Source: Marinobacter sp. LQ44
GTDB taxonomy: Bacteria; Pseudomonadota; Gammaproteobacteria; Pseudomonadales; Oleiphilaceae
Direction of reading: 5' to 3'
Assembly: GCF_001447155.2 (NCBI RefSeq)
Contig: NZ_CP014754.1
Span: 310,001-374,000, forward strand
Length of the DNA: 64,000 bases
Part shown: in pieces, positions 17,529 through 27,340 of the stretch
Numbering within the stretch: position 1 is the stretch's first letter
Layout of the letters: each line of letters starts with the position of its first letter
The notes under the pieces: model-generated
Told to the model about the DNA's origin: nothing
The model's input: only the letters and a program-made list of their open reading frames with translations
The model's database searches: none
Translations under genes and position numbers: made by a program

Positions 17529-18599
17529 CTAGTAAGCCTCAAGCGATATTTGGTGACCTATCCCGTCCAAAGAAACGTCATCGATAATTTCCAGAGAGCC
17601 CGGATCAAGCACCCAGAGCCTGGCTTCGGCCCGACTGGTGATTAATAGGCTGCCATCGACGGGAGAGACCGCCAGGTGGTAAGGGGCCGGCGCCAGAGGC
17701 ATGCTGTCGCGGGTTCCGCTGGCCAGCTCGATACGGACAACTTGGTTGCCGCCCTCGCTGGTCGCATAAAGTATCTGGCCATCTGTGCTTAGTCCCACGC
17801 CGTGGGGTTGCGGCCCAACATCGTATCTTGCCAGCACCTCACCTCTGGAAAGCCCAAGGACAGCGACTTCCCCCGAGGCCCCGTCATTCACATACACCCT
17901 CTCGTTGTCAGGGGAAAGCACCATGTGCTCAGGCCCACCGCCGACGCGAAGATTACGCTTGACGAACCAGTGCCGAGTATCCACTTCGCTGACGGTCCCG
18001 TTACCAGTATTGCTGACCAGTAAAGACTGACCGTCATCGGTCGCCACTACGTAGTTTGGCGCCGGGCCCGTGGCCAGGGTTTCAACAAGCTGTCCGGACT
18101 CCAGGTCAACCACACTGATCCCACCGCCCATAGGATGAGTGGAGACAGCGAATCGACCGTCAGGGGTCACCAGCACATGGTGCACGGGCCCTGGCACCTC
18201 TACAGTGCGAGTAATCGCGCTCTTGGCGGTATCCACAACGTAGATCCGGCCGGTATTGGCGTCTTCCGGAGCCGCGGTAGCTTCACCACCGTGGTGGGCC
18301 GCGTGCTCGTCCTCCGTCACGCCCTCCGGGCGACTGATCGGCTCTTCGCTGTCGTGCGCGGTCAGACTGCCAGCAACCAGATAGTGACCATCCGGAGTCA
18401 GGGCCGAGCCATGGGTGTTGATTGTCCCCATAATCGACGGCATTACCTGACGACTTCTCAGATCAATAATGCCAACAGAATCAGCTGTCCCCATGGGTAC
18501 AAACGCTCGACGGCCATCTGCAATTGCAATAGTCGATAAACCTATCAAAGCGGTGATCGCGAATCCGGTAAACCACCCTTTTTTTGATCTATATTTCAT
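17529..18599 (-). CDS. YncE-like seven-bladed beta-propeller protein
   Basis: 356 residues with a signal segment ending IAIADG and about seven propeller blades recognisable by repeats such as VVDTAKS, LVTPDGRFAVS, LSPDNERVYV and LSTDGQILYATSEG. A His-containing insertion (DEHAAHHGG) lies near residue 100. The fold matches exported YncE and cytochrome cd1 propeller domains but there is no haem-binding CxxCH. It heads the operon with DUF2933 and the methyltransferase-like protein, under a triple TTCAG box. Confidence 0.8.
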   Translation of the reverse strand: MKYRSKKGWFTGFAITALIGLSTIAIADGRRAFVPMGTADSVGIIDLRSRQVMPSIMGTINTHGSALTPDGHYLVAGSLTAHDSEEPISRPEGVTEDEHAAHHGGEATAAPEDANTGRIYVVDTAKSAITRTVEVPGPVHHVLVTPDGRFAVSTHPMGGGISVVDLESGQLVETLATGPAPNYVVATDDGQSLLVSNTGNGTVSEVDTRHWFVKRNLRVGGGPEHMVLSPDNERVYVNDGASGEVAVLGLSRGEVLARYDVGPQPHGVGLSTDGQILYATSEGGNQVVRIELASGTRDSMPLAPAPYHLAVSPVDGSLLITSRAEARLWVLDPGSLEIIDDVSLDGIGHQISLEAY

Positions 18600-18705
18600 A
18601 GTTCTGCCGCCTGAATCATCGTGTAGTACCAGTCTGCTACCTATCGGGAGAGTCTAAGATGGGTAGAGAGAGCCAACTTACCTAGCGATAGTTCAACACG
18701 CGGAA

Positions 18706-18733
18706 CTGAAACAGACCTGAAAACAGATCTGAA
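18706..18733 (-). promoter_or_regulatory. Triple TTCAG box, leftward
   Basis: On the plus strand CTGAA occurs at 18706-18710, 18717-18721 and 18729-18733, with spacings of 6 and 7 bases. Read leftward this is TTCAG repeated three times, about 107 bp before the YncE-like start. The first two form the same 16-bp box seen before copA. Confidence 0.6.
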
Positions 18734-18791
18734 GTATGAATCTATTTGACGTAGATCACACATGGGAGATAGGTTTTTTTGAATTTCAAGT

Positions 18792-20126
18792 ATGCGATTA
18801 CAATCAGTGAAACTCTCGACCAACGGACTCCTGATGCCCGAACCTATCCACAAAAACCAACGATTAGCCGACAGTCGAGCCTACAAGCTCAATCGCCATT
18901 GCTACTGCATCACTCTCGACCGTAAAGCGCTCAACAAGAGCCTCAGAAGCATTCTTATCGATGCTGGAAGTGGACCGTCAGAGTTCGCCGAGTTCGACCA
19001 GCTTTTTTCAAACACACCGATTTTTGTTCCCAGATCCGACATAGCTGCGATGGAAAGGATCGTCCAAGCGATCGAATCGGCCACCGAACTTCCGTCGTTT
19101 CGTGAACGAGTTCTGTCCTGGGCACCAAAAATCGCACAGTTCAATCCGGGCCCCATTGGGGCATTCATGGGTTACGACTTTCACCTGGGTCCCGACGGCC
19201 CCCGGCTGATAGAGATCAACACCAATGCCGGAGGTGCCTTCCTGAACGTTGTGCTGGCGAGAGCCCAGCATCGCTGCTGTAACCCATCTCAACAGACCGC
19301 AGTAACCCGTAGCGAGCTCGACGGATTCGAGGATGCAGTGTTGACGATGTTCAAACAGGAGTGGCAAAGACAGCATGCCACTTCGGTACCCAACTGCCTG
19401 GCGATAGTTGATGATGCCCCGAAGACCCAGTTTATGTTTCCCGAATTCCAGTTGGCCCAACAACTTTTCCAGACCAAAGGAATTGAGACGTTGATACTCG
19501 ATCCCTCAGAGCTTGTGTATGCCGATGGGCGACTGACAGCCCGTGGTAAGCCCATTTGTATGGTTTACAACAGGCTGGTGGACTTTTCACTGGACGCCAC
19601 GGCTCATGCGGCATTAAGACGTGCGTATCTGGACGGCGCCGTGGTTGTAACTCCCAACCCCCGAGTTCATGCCATTCTGGCCGATAAGCGAAACCTGACC
19701 TTGTTGTCAGCCCCGCAGACTCTACTCGACTGGGGACTGAGCTTAGCGGATGCGGGCTGCCTGGAAGACGCCGTGCCGAAGACCCGGCTGGTTTCGAGTG
19801 AAGATGCTGCGGCGTTGTGGAGCGCTCGGCGCCAATTGTTTTTTAAGCCGGTTGCAGGTCACGGCAGCAAGGGTGTCTACCGGGGCGACAAGATGACCCG
19901 GCGTGTTTTCGAAAACATTCTGGATGGCGGCTATATCGCACAAGATCTCGTCCCCGCTGGAGAACGAACTCTACGAATTGACGATGCGGTGACCACCAGA
20001 AAGGTCGACATTCGCCTGTATACCTACGCCGGCAAAAGTCTGCTGGTTGCCGCGAGGATATATCAGGGCCAGACAACCAACTTTCGCACGCCAGGAGGCG
20101 GGTTTGCACCGGTCTTCCAAGTGTGA
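18792..20126 (+). CDS. ATP-grasp-like protein, glutathionylspermidine-synthase-like
   Basis: Up to 444 residues. Features of an ATP-grasp ligase are visible: LIEINTNAGGAFLN (near residue 140) as a metal/substrate loop and LFFKPVAGHGSKGVYRG (near residue 350) as the ATP-binding lysine and glycine loop, then KVDIRLYTY. The nearest family I can suggest is glutathionylspermidine synthase-like or circularly similar peptide ligases; the substrate is unknown. The start is uncertain between ATG 18792 and ATG 18834, neither with a strong ribosome site. It is divergent from the YncE-like operon. Confidence 0.65.
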   Translation: MRLQSVKLSTNGLLMPEPIHKNQRLADSRAYKLNRHCYCITLDRKALNKSLRSILIDAGSGPSEFAEFDQLFSNTPIFVPRSDIAAMERIVQAIESATELPSFRERVLSWAPKIAQFNPGPIGAFMGYDFHLGPDGPRLIEINTNAGGAFLNVVLARAQHRCCNPSQQTAVTRSELDGFEDAVLTMFKQEWQRQHATSVPNCLAIVDDAPKTQFMFPEFQLAQQLFQTKGIETLILDPSELVYADGRLTARGKPICMVYNRLVDFSLDATAHAALRRAYLDGAVVVTPNPRVHAILADKRNLTLLSAPQTLLDWGLSLADAGCLEDAVPKTRLVSSEDAAALWSARRQLFFKPVAGHGSKGVYRGDKMTRRVFENILDGGYIAQDLVPAGERTLRIDDAVTTRKVDIRLYTYAGKSLLVAARIYQGQTTNFRTPGGGFAPVFQV

Positions 20127-20162
20127 CTATTCACACTACGGGCAGATACTGCCAGGTGATGT

Positions 20163-21704
20163 TCATGCTTGATCTGCTCCTGTCCATGGCTCAGCAGCCC
20201 GATGTTGCTTACAACCTTCTCTGGGTGCTACCAGGGGCTCATGATGCAGCGCCTTCAACAGGCCGGCAGTCATAGCAACAATAACCAGTGAGAACGGCAA
20301 AGCCGCAAGTATGACCGCATCCTGAAGGACGGCAATCCCTCCAGCCACCAGCAGCACAGCTGTCAGCACCCCATTGGCAATGGCCCAACCGGCTCTTGAC
20401 GCTTTCGGAGGCTCAAGTTTTCCTCCCGACAAAATGATATTGACGACCAATGCGCCCGAGTCCGCAGACGTTATAAAGTAGATGCCGATGAGGAGGGTTG
20501 CGACCAGACCCATGACAAATTTAAGTGACTCAGGAGCTCCCAGATGCTCGATGGTGGCAAAGAGTGCATAGGCGATGTCTTTGTTGACCGCGTCAACGAT
20601 CCCGCCGCCACTAAAGAGTTCGCTGTGGAGCGCAGCCCCCCCCATCACCGCGATCCAAACGAAGGTCACCAGCGTTGGTAAAAGAAGAACTCCGAAAACA
20701 AACTCTCTCAAGGTGCGCCCGCGGGATATCCGGGCGATAAACAGCCCGACAAAAGGTGACCACGCTAACCACCAGCCCCAGAAAAACACCGTCCAGGTCG
20801 ATTGCCAGTTCCCCGGTTCATTGGCGCCAACATAGAATGTCATAACTAACAGGTTATCGAGGTATCCGCCGATTTCCTGAACCAACAACCCAGCCATGTA
20901 ATCAAATGGGCCAATCACCATAAAAGCTGCCAGCAAAACCAGCGTTAGCCAAAGATTCATCTCACTCAATATCTTGACGCCTCGCCTTACCCCGGACACC
21001 ACCGAAATCGTCGCGATCATGGTAACCACTGTCACCACTGACAACTCTACCCAAAGGGAGGCCTCCACAGAAAAAAGCCACTTAAGGCCAGTGCCAGTCT
21101 GACGGGCCCCCAGCCCCAGCGTGGTCGCCAGACCAAAAACGGTAGCAAAAACAGCGAGGGCGTCCACCAAATGCCCCCAGAACCCAAAGATTTTCTCGCC
21201 AATAAACGGAAACAACGCAGAACGAGGGGCGAGCGGGAGGTCTTGCCGATAACTGAAGTATCCGAACGCAATAGCGACCATTGCAAAAATAGCCCACCCG
21301 TTAAGCCCCCAGTGGAAAAACGACAATTGAATTGCGGTGGACGCTGCGGAGGGGGTAAAGCCCTCTGGAGCAAAAGGGTTACCCTGGAAGTGCATGATCG
21401 GCTCGGCAATGCTCCAGAACAGGAGTCCTACCCCGATTCCAGCCGCAAACAGCATCGCCAACCAGGGAAAAAGCCGATATTCGGGTTGCTCATAATCTTT
21501 ACCAAGACGGACGTTCTTATAGCGGCCCAGTCCCAACCACAATACAAATGCCGTCAGAAACGCAACCAGTGCCACATACCACCAGCGCAGCAGACCATCG
21601 ACGGACGAAGAAACGTAAGCGAGCGCATACGCAAACTCAGACTGCCAGATCAGCGCGCCAGCGAGGGTCAAACCAATGGCCCCAATGCTAAATAGTGACG
21701 GCAA
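20163..21704 (-). CDS. BCCT-family betaine/choline/carnitine transporter
   Basis: 513 residues with about 12 membrane helices and the BCCT signature FFWGWWLAWSPFVGLFIARISRGRT (around residues 305-330), plus GVGLLFWSIAEPI. The family imports compatible solutes with Na+ or H+, which fits a marine host. The start is odd: the frame opens with TTG at 21704, just after an in-frame TAA. An ATG eleven codons upstream of that stop lies in the same frame. Either TTG is the true start or a nonsense change has removed the first residues. Confidence 0.88.
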   Translation of the reverse strand: MPSLFSIGAIGLTLAGALIWQSEFAYALAYVSSSVDGLLRWWYVALVAFLTAFVLWLGLGRYKNVRLGKDYEQPEYRLFPWLAMLFAAGIGVGLLFWSIAEPIMHFQGNPFAPEGFTPSAASTAIQLSFFHWGLNGWAIFAMVAIAFGYFSYRQDLPLAPRSALFPFIGEKIFGFWGHLVDALAVFATVFGLATTLGLGARQTGTGLKWLFSVEASLWVELSVVTVVTMIATISVVSGVRRGVKILSEMNLWLTLVLLAAFMVIGPFDYMAGLLVQEIGGYLDNLLVMTFYVGANEPGNWQSTWTVFFWGWWLAWSPFVGLFIARISRGRTLREFVFGVLLLPTLVTFVWIAVMGGAALHSELFSGGGIVDAVNKDIAYALFATIEHLGAPESLKFVMGLVATLLIGIYFITSADSGALVVNIILSGGKLEPPKASRAGWAIANGVLTAVLLVAGGIAVLQDAVILAALPFSLVIVAMTAGLLKALHHEPLVAPREGCKQHRAAEPWTGADQA

Positions 21705-21762
21705 AATGGGTTATTGGAGATGGCTATTGCCTATAACGTTCCGCATGATGATTAGCCTTTTG

Positions 21763-22453
21763 TTATACCCTACTCTGCCAATAGCGATGCTCGTAGAAAT
21801 TACTCCAAAGTGCGCCTAACGTGGCGGCAAAGAGCAGCTCCTCGACCGGGACCCCGAAAACCCTGAACCCGCTGATCGCTTCGTTGTTCCAGTAAAGATC
21901 AACAAAGTTTGGGTGTGACCAGTTCATCGCACTGAAAAAAACGAAATAAAACAGCGAAAATATTGCGGCACCTTTTATCGCACCATCGAGAAGATCGACT
22001 CGACAAATAACAGTGCTGATGGCCCCAGCCAAGAGCCCCATAGAGGCGGTATATATTGAGTTGAGACTGGTGGTCAGTTCCAGGAAGGCAAACACTAAAA
22101 CCGGGGAGCTCAGAGCCAACGCATGAAACCGATGCATCCTCCCCAGTTTATAGTCACTCGGTATTGACTTTGCTTTCGTGGTCGATCCGAGCTCATAAAG
22201 CGTACTGGCCAAGCCTCCCACGGCGAAAGAGAACAGAATACTCTCGACATCAAAGCCGTAGTTTTCCCCCCAATCCGAACAACGTTGGAGGGCTCCAGTA
22301 TTCCGGGTAAAAAAGCGGCTCCGTTAACCCCAGGGGAGCGGTACCAAGACTCATTGTCAGCATTTCCTTCTTGTTGCGGGTAAAGACGAAAACCACACTC
22401 CACAGAAGCACCAACAACACGCTCCAGATCAAATAGGTATAGAGCATCGGCAT
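21763..22453 (-). pseudogene. Lycopene-cyclase-domain-like membrane protein, frameshifted
   Basis: Two leftward frames join into one multi-helix membrane protein. The first begins MPMLYTYLIW at 22453 and runs through FYPEYWSPPTLFGLG; the second continues GFDVESILFSF to the end, including FGVPVEELLFA near the C-terminus, as in CarR/lycopene cyclase domains. The break is in a run of six G (near 22271 on the minus strand); five G would restore one open frame. No carotenoid genes are nearby, so the activity is uncertain. Confidence 0.5.
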
Positions 22454-22469
22454 AAAAAACCATCCTGGC

Positions 22470-23477
22470 TCAGTGTTTATTCACAAGATTGCGGGGGGCA
22501 CCCTCGATGAAGCCAACAATGTTTTCGCCAGTGGTCTTGAGGATTCTTTCGACAGCCTCTTTCGTATTGAACGCACTGTGGGGGGTGACGATGACGTTTC
22601 TCATGTGCTGAAGAACATGGTTGGCAAACAGCGTTTCCAGATCATGTTCCTTGTCAAAAAAAGAGCGGATCAATTCCACCTCTTCCCTGATGGAGGGCTC
22701 ATCCGGCAGTACATCAAGACCGGCAGCCGACACCTTCCCATCCGCCAGCGCGTGCAGCAAAGCCTGGGTATCAACAATGGAGCCGCGAGCGGTATTAATC
22801 AGGACAACCCCGCGCTTCATCCGGGCGAACTCCCTGTCCGACAGAAGATGCTTGGCCGATTTGCTGCCAGGAACGTGCAGCGTCACAACATCGGACTGCT
22901 CAAGAAGACCATCCAAATCGACGTAAGACACGTTATATCGGTCCGCGAATACGTAATCCGGCTTGGGATCGCAGGCAAGAACGTTCAGACGAAACCCTTG
23001 CGCGATTTCCACAACACGCTTACCGATAGCACCGGTACCGATCACTCCAAGGGTTTTGCCTTGCAGATCGAATCCCTGCAGGCCTTTCTGCGAAAAATCC
23101 CCCTTGCGAGTGCGATTGATCGCCTCTGGAATCTTGTGGCTAATAGCAAGGAGCAGCGCAAAAACATGCTCCGCAACAGTCTGGTCACCGTAGACGGGCA
23201 CATTGCTGACTGGAATCGCATTTCTGGTGCAATACTCCAAATCGATATGGTCGTATCCCGTCGACCGGGTAGCAATGAACTTCAGATGCTCAAAACAGTC
23301 AAGGACCGAGTGGTCCAGGACCGAATGAACGAAAGGGGAGATGATATCGGCGTCCCTGTATAGCCCAACGTTGTCTATTCCGAGTTCCTCGTCCGTGAAA
23401 ACAACCTCATGATTGCAGCAGGCCTGCTGCAGAATATCGCACTCCCACTTCTCTGCCTCAAAGAACACAATTTTCAT
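22470..23477 (-). CDS. D-isomer 2-hydroxyacid dehydrogenase (D-lactate dehydrogenase-like)
   Basis: 335 residues with the NAD-binding motif GVIGTGAIGKRV (near residue 145) and catalytic Arg, Glu and His in NTARGSIVD, DVLPDEPS and TPHSAFNT. ATRSTGYDHIDL is the usual substrate-domain motif. It is closest in style to fermentative D-lactate dehydrogenases, reducing pyruvate with NADH. It lies next to GAPDH and phosphoketolase genes, suggesting an NAD-recycling role. The start at 23477 is the only convincing one. Confidence 0.87.
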   Translation of the reverse strand: MKIVFFEAEKWECDILQQACCNHEVVFTDEELGIDNVGLYRDADIISPFVHSVLDHSVLDCFEHLKFIATRSTGYDHIDLEYCTRNAIPVSNVPVYGDQTVAEHVFALLLAISHKIPEAINRTRKGDFSQKGLQGFDLQGKTLGVIGTGAIGKRVVEIAQGFRLNVLACDPKPDYVFADRYNVSYVDLDGLLEQSDVVTLHVPGSKSAKHLLSDREFARMKRGVVLINTARGSIVDTQALLHALADGKVSAAGLDVLPDEPSIREEVELIRSFFDKEHDLETLFANHVLQHMRNVIVTPHSAFNTKEAVERILKTTGENIVGFIEGAPRNLVNKH

Positions 23478-23542
23478 TATCTCTCCTTAGCCATGCCCAT
23501 TCTTACTCTGGCCAACCCACTAAGAGCCCCGGAACAGGAGTA

Positions 23543-23790
23543 TCAGTGGGAGGTCCAGCGTTCTATCTGTCTATCTGTCCATTTCGTGCCTAAGACTTTC
23601 TCTCGACGCTGACGCAGAGCGTTCATCACCGCCGGCAACGAGGATGCACTCATTGCAAAAGTGGCAAAGGAAGGTCCTATCAGGATGCCAAGGAATCGGT
23701 AGAGCACACCGGCAGCCACAGGCTCAGCCGCACTGTTGTAGACTAGGGCAAAAAACAGGTTCTGCTTGCCGATGGTTTCATACCACTCTA
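23543..23790 (-). pseudogene. C-terminal remnant of a copper P-type ATPase
   Basis: The leftward frame contains QNLFFALVYNSAAEPVAAGVLY and FAMSASSLPAVMNALRQRR. This matches the last two helices of the ATPase at 13465 ([22 protein letters not shown]). Nothing of the ATPase remains upstream. It is the tail left after deletion of a further ATPase copy. Confidence 0.8.
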
Positions 23791-23961
23791 GCCTTTCAAG
23801 GATCGACCTAGTCACAATCAATATAGTTGCCTTCTACTGCACTCCATTCCACTACGCCCGGATGAACTGAACCTGAAAAGCATTTCTGTGCTTTGCATTT
23901 TTTTGATCACCATCAACTTTTCGGTAAAGCCATTGCCCTGAGCTACGCGTCAAATCGGACT

Positions 23962-23991
23962 TTCAGCTGAAATTCAGTCTTTGTCTATAAT
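23962..23991 (+). promoter_or_regulatory. TTCAG box with -10 for the GAPDH/PLD operon
   Basis: TTCAG at 23962-23966 and 23973-23977 (11-bp period), followed after 8 bases by a perfect -10 TATAAT at 23986-23991. There is no separate -35, as expected where an OmpR/PhoB-type activator replaces it. The GAPDH start codon is about 60 bp downstream. Confidence 0.7.
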
Positions 23992-24052
23992 CTGGTCACT
24001 TAAGCAACATAACAGTTCGCTCGCCCCTTTTCAGAAGCTGGAGATACAAAAG

Positions 24053-25093
24053 ATGGTCGGTCAGAGAATTATTCGCGTCGCGGTCAACGGTTATGGCGTT
24101 ATCGGCAAGCGGGTAGCACAAGCCGTTGCGGTACAAAAAGACATGGTCATAGCAGGTGTAGCTGATGTCGCGCAGGACTGGCGAGTGAGGGCCGCGCTGA
24201 GTAGAGGATATGCCCTGTACGGCGCGACTGAAGAGCACGCCGTTGCTATGGGCGCAGCCGGGCTCGATGTTTCCGGCTCTCTAGATGACTTACTTGGAGC
24301 CGCGGATATCGTGGTGGACTGCACACCGAAACACCTGGCCAGCAAGAATATCGAAACCTACCGGCGGCTTGGCATCAAGTACATCGTTCATGGCGGCGAG
24401 AAACATCAAAGCACGGGCCATTCATTCGTTGCCGAGGCCAACTACGCCAGCGCTGTCGGCCGTGACTGCACGCGCGTCGTATCGTGCAACACGACGTCGA
24501 TCATTCGTACCCTGTCAGCGCTCAAACGCCACGGCTTGCTGGACCGGGCACGGGGAACCCTTCTGCGCCGGGCCACCGATCCCTGGGAGAGCCACCAGGG
24601 CGGGATCATGAATACCGTCGTGCCAGAGCCGGAGATTCCCAGTCACCAGGGCCCGGACGCCCAAAGTGTCGACCCGGACCTGGATGTGGTAACCATGGCG
24701 GTCAAGGTTCCGGAGACACTGGCCCACCTGCACTACTGGTCCGTTCAACTGACACGTGAGGCGAGCAAGGACGAAGTGCTCGATGCGTTCCGCACCTCCT
24801 CCCGCATTGTTTTCCTCCGGAACAGCGACGGGCTAAGCGCGATCAACAGCGTCAAGGAGTTGATGGCCGACCTTGGCCGACCTCACGACAGCCTGTATGA
24901 AGTCGCGCTTTGGGAAGACATGCTCAAAGTGCAGGGCAATGAGCTGTTTTATGCCTATATGGTCGACAACCAGGCGATTGTTGTTCCGGAAACCATCGAT
25001 GCCATACGCGCACTGACCGGGGCCGAACCCGATGCGGAAACGTCGATCAGAGACACCAACGACAGCCTGGGTATCGGCTCTTTGGGGTTATAG
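24053..25093 (+). CDS. Type II (archaeal-type) glyceraldehyde-3-phosphate dehydrogenase
   Basis: 346 residues. The N-terminal NAD(P) motif is VAVNGYGVIGKRVA, and the catalytic Cys145 sits in SCNTTSIIRTL, as in archaeal phosphorylating GAPDH rather than the bacterial GapA type (SCTTN). Length and DPWESHQGGIMNT region also fit the archaeal class. I start at ATG 24053, nine bases after ggag. It is the first gene after the TTCAG promoter and is two bases from the PLD gene. A GAPDH of another type could replace a copper-poisoned GapA; that is inference. Confidence 0.9.
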   Translation: MVGQRIIRVAVNGYGVIGKRVAQAVAVQKDMVIAGVADVAQDWRVRAALSRGYALYGATEEHAVAMGAAGLDVSGSLDDLLGAADIVVDCTPKHLASKNIETYRRLGIKYIVHGGEKHQSTGHSFVAEANYASAVGRDCTRVVSCNTTSIIRTLSALKRHGLLDRARGTLLRRATDPWESHQGGIMNTVVPEPEIPSHQGPDAQSVDPDLDVVTMAVKVPETLAHLHYWSVQLTREASKDEVLDAFRTSSRIVFLRNSDGLSAINSVKELMADLGRPHDSLYEVALWEDMLKVQGNELFYAYMVDNQAIVVPETIDAIRALTGAEPDAETSIRDTNDSLGIGSLGL

Positions 25094-25095
25094 AT

Positions 25096-26211
25096 ATGGA
25101 CGGCAACCCCGGCGACGTCGCCTGTGAACCCGAGGGCGGGGCCGTGAAGGGTGTGTTCAGGCTGTTCGGTGAGGGAGACGAACTCTATGCGGAGATGATT
25201 CGCTCGGTCCGTGCTGCCACCCAGCGTATCTTTCTTGCTTCGTATATCCTCGCGGCGGACGAGGTGGGGACTGAACTGCTTGATGAACTGATGAAGCAGT
25301 CCCGCCACGGCCTCGACGTGCGCATTCACGTTGATGCGCTGGGCTCAAGCAGCGTTCTTACCCGAAAGCACCGACGCCAGCTCAGAGCCGCCGGCATCCG
25401 TCTTCAGCGCTTTCACCGCTGGAGTTGGCGGCAACCGATGCGTTACAACCGTCGCGACCATCGCAAGCTGCTGGTCATTGACGGCAAAACAGCGTACCTC
25501 GGCGGCTTCAACATTCATCGCGAAGGCTCGAGGCGCTATTACGGCCCAAAGCGTTGGCGCGACGTGCATGTGTGCTTCGAGGGGCCTCTGGCGGCGGAGG
25601 CTGACGCTCTGTTTGACGCCTTCTGGTGCGGTCACCCTGACTGGAGCCCACAGAGTCATACCATCGGTGACAGCCGGATCACTCCCAATACCACACGCGC
25701 CTGCCGCATCCAGCTGCGGTGCTCCATCAAAGACCAACTGGCTGGAGCATCCGACAAAATCTGGCTGGCGACGCCCTATTTCGTACCGGACCGGGGATTA
25801 CGCAAACAACTTGCTCTCGCGGCCCGCCGTGGAGTCGATGTGCGGATCCTGACCACCGAAAAGACCGACTCGACCCCCGCACAATGGGCGGCCCGCGCCA
25901 TTTACGGAGAACTGTTGGAACACGGCGTTCGCATATTCGAGTACACGCCCCGGCTAATGCATTCCAAAGTGCTGGTCGTTGACGATGTCTGGGGAAGCAT
26001 AGGGACAGCGAACTTCGACTACAGAAGTTTGTTTATTAACTATGAACTGACGCTGATTTCCACAAACGAAGCCTTGAATGGCCAGTTAAGAAACGAGTTC
26101 GTAACTGATTTGCTGGATGCCAGTGAAATCACTGGCATCGCCTGGAAACACCGCGGCTTCATGAAAGGCGTGTATGACACGCTTGGCCTGTTGCTACGCA
26201 AGTGGCTTTGA
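25096..26211 (+). CDS. Phospholipase D / cardiolipin synthase-type protein
   Basis: 371 residues with two HKD motifs: His122-Lys124-Asp129 (DHRKLLVIDG, followed by YLGGFN) and His289-Lys291-Asp296 (MHSKVLVVDD, followed by GTANFDYRS). The two-HKD layout without N-terminal membrane helices fits ClsB-like cardiolipin synthases that join phosphatidylglycerol at the inner membrane. It lies two bases after GAPDH and is surely co-transcribed, suggesting membrane lipid adjustment in the same response. Confidence 0.88.
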   Translation: MDGNPGDVACEPEGGAVKGVFRLFGEGDELYAEMIRSVRAATQRIFLASYILAADEVGTELLDELMKQSRHGLDVRIHVDALGSSSVLTRKHRRQLRAAGIRLQRFHRWSWRQPMRYNRRDHRKLLVIDGKTAYLGGFNIHREGSRRYYGPKRWRDVHVCFEGPLAAEADALFDAFWCGHPDWSPQSHTIGDSRITPNTTRACRIQLRCSIKDQLAGASDKIWLATPYFVPDRGLRKQLALAARRGVDVRILTTEKTDSTPAQWAARAIYGELLEHGVRIFEYTPRLMHSKVLVVDDVWGSIGTANFDYRSLFINYELTLISTNEALNGQLRNEFVTDLLDASEITGIAWKHRGFMKGVYDTLGLLLRKWL

Positions 26212-26241
26212 ACGGGCCCTTGATGCCAATGCCCGACTCCC

Positions 26242-27195
26242 TCAGAACCCATAGCGCGCCCCGAGATACAGGTTATTGTTACCCTGAAACTGACCGAAGA
26301 AGGTTTCCTCCCGCGCGCCGAAAAACAGGTTTCCGCCGGCTTCAACAGAGAGATGGTCATCAACCTGATAGCCCACCCGGGGGCGCAGGTACGCGTCCCG
26401 GTCCGAGGGCGAGTAGAACAGGAACAACGACCACTCCAGATTCTGGCTGTGTGTCAGCCATGTCAGCCGCTGGGTGAGGACGTGGCGATTCTCGTCCCGC
26501 ACCGGGGCACCCGGGGGCAAGGCCCGCCGGTAGGCCTCAAACTCGCCCATGCGCTCAAGGTAGTATTGCAGGCCCAGGGTCAGGTTACGGGCAATTTCCT
26601 GCTCATAGCCGAGCAGCAGGCGCAGCTCGCTGTTGCGTACTGTGGGATCGTCGCCATCGCGGTCTGCGCGGGAATCGTAATAGCCCAGCTCGACGTTGCC
26701 GATGCCGGCCCCCACCGGCCCGCGCAGGCTGGCGCCGAGCACCGACAGCGGAGGAAACCTGGCCCGACCGCTGGCCGGATCAGCCCCGGCCGGGCTCTTC
26801 CAGAAGCCGTCGTAGCCGTAGAGCGCGACCTCGTAGGCGCCAAGGTTACGGTACAGCCGGGCGGCCCACTCGTCGTCTTCGAACGCGTCCGCCGGGCGGC
26901 CCGCCAGTACAACCGCATTGCGCCCGGTCAGCCGCCCTTGCCCTGTGTTGAAGAAAGAGAGACGGCGACCGTCGATGAAGCGATCCGCGTCAAACCGGGG
27001 GGTGTAGACAAGGTCAAGATTGGCCCAGCTGGAAAAAGCCGAAACCTTCAGCGCGTCCGAGGGCGCCTTGAGGTACTCCACATCGCGGCCGATAAAAAAC
27101 GAGACCCAGTCCTTGGGAAACAGATCGTTGATGAATACCAGGTCGCCGGTTCCCCAGGTTAGTATCTGGCGCCCCAGCGTGATTGAACGATTCAT
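26242..27195 (-). pseudogene. Outer-membrane beta-barrel protein, N-terminus missing
   Basis: 317 residues made of alternating beta strands with a C-terminal aromatic residue (YLGARYGF), typical of an outer-membrane barrel. The first recognisable residues are ITLGRQILTWGTGDLVFINDLFPKDW, which in full proteins lie well inside the chain after a signal peptide and the first strands. An in-frame TGA directly precedes the ATG at 27195. The 5' part has therefore been lost and the product would not be exported. Confidence 0.7.
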
Positions 27196-27340
27196 TCATA
27201 GCATGATTGACCTGTATGTCGGGCGGCTAGCTGAATCGGTTGCCGCCTGGATTGTTTTAGTGTGAGAATCAGCACGGTGATCACCAACGCTTTACTTTTC
27301 CCCGTAAAGACTGTTGTAAATCGATCCTCGCGCTCCATCG

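Noticed and set aside
22473..23363. A 296-codon rightward frame
   Set aside because: It lies opposite the clear D-hydroxyacid dehydrogenase and has no domain of its own.
26353..27162. A 269-codon rightward frame
   Set aside because: Shadow of the outer-membrane barrel remnant; repetitive Val/Gly/Ala composition from the opposite strand.
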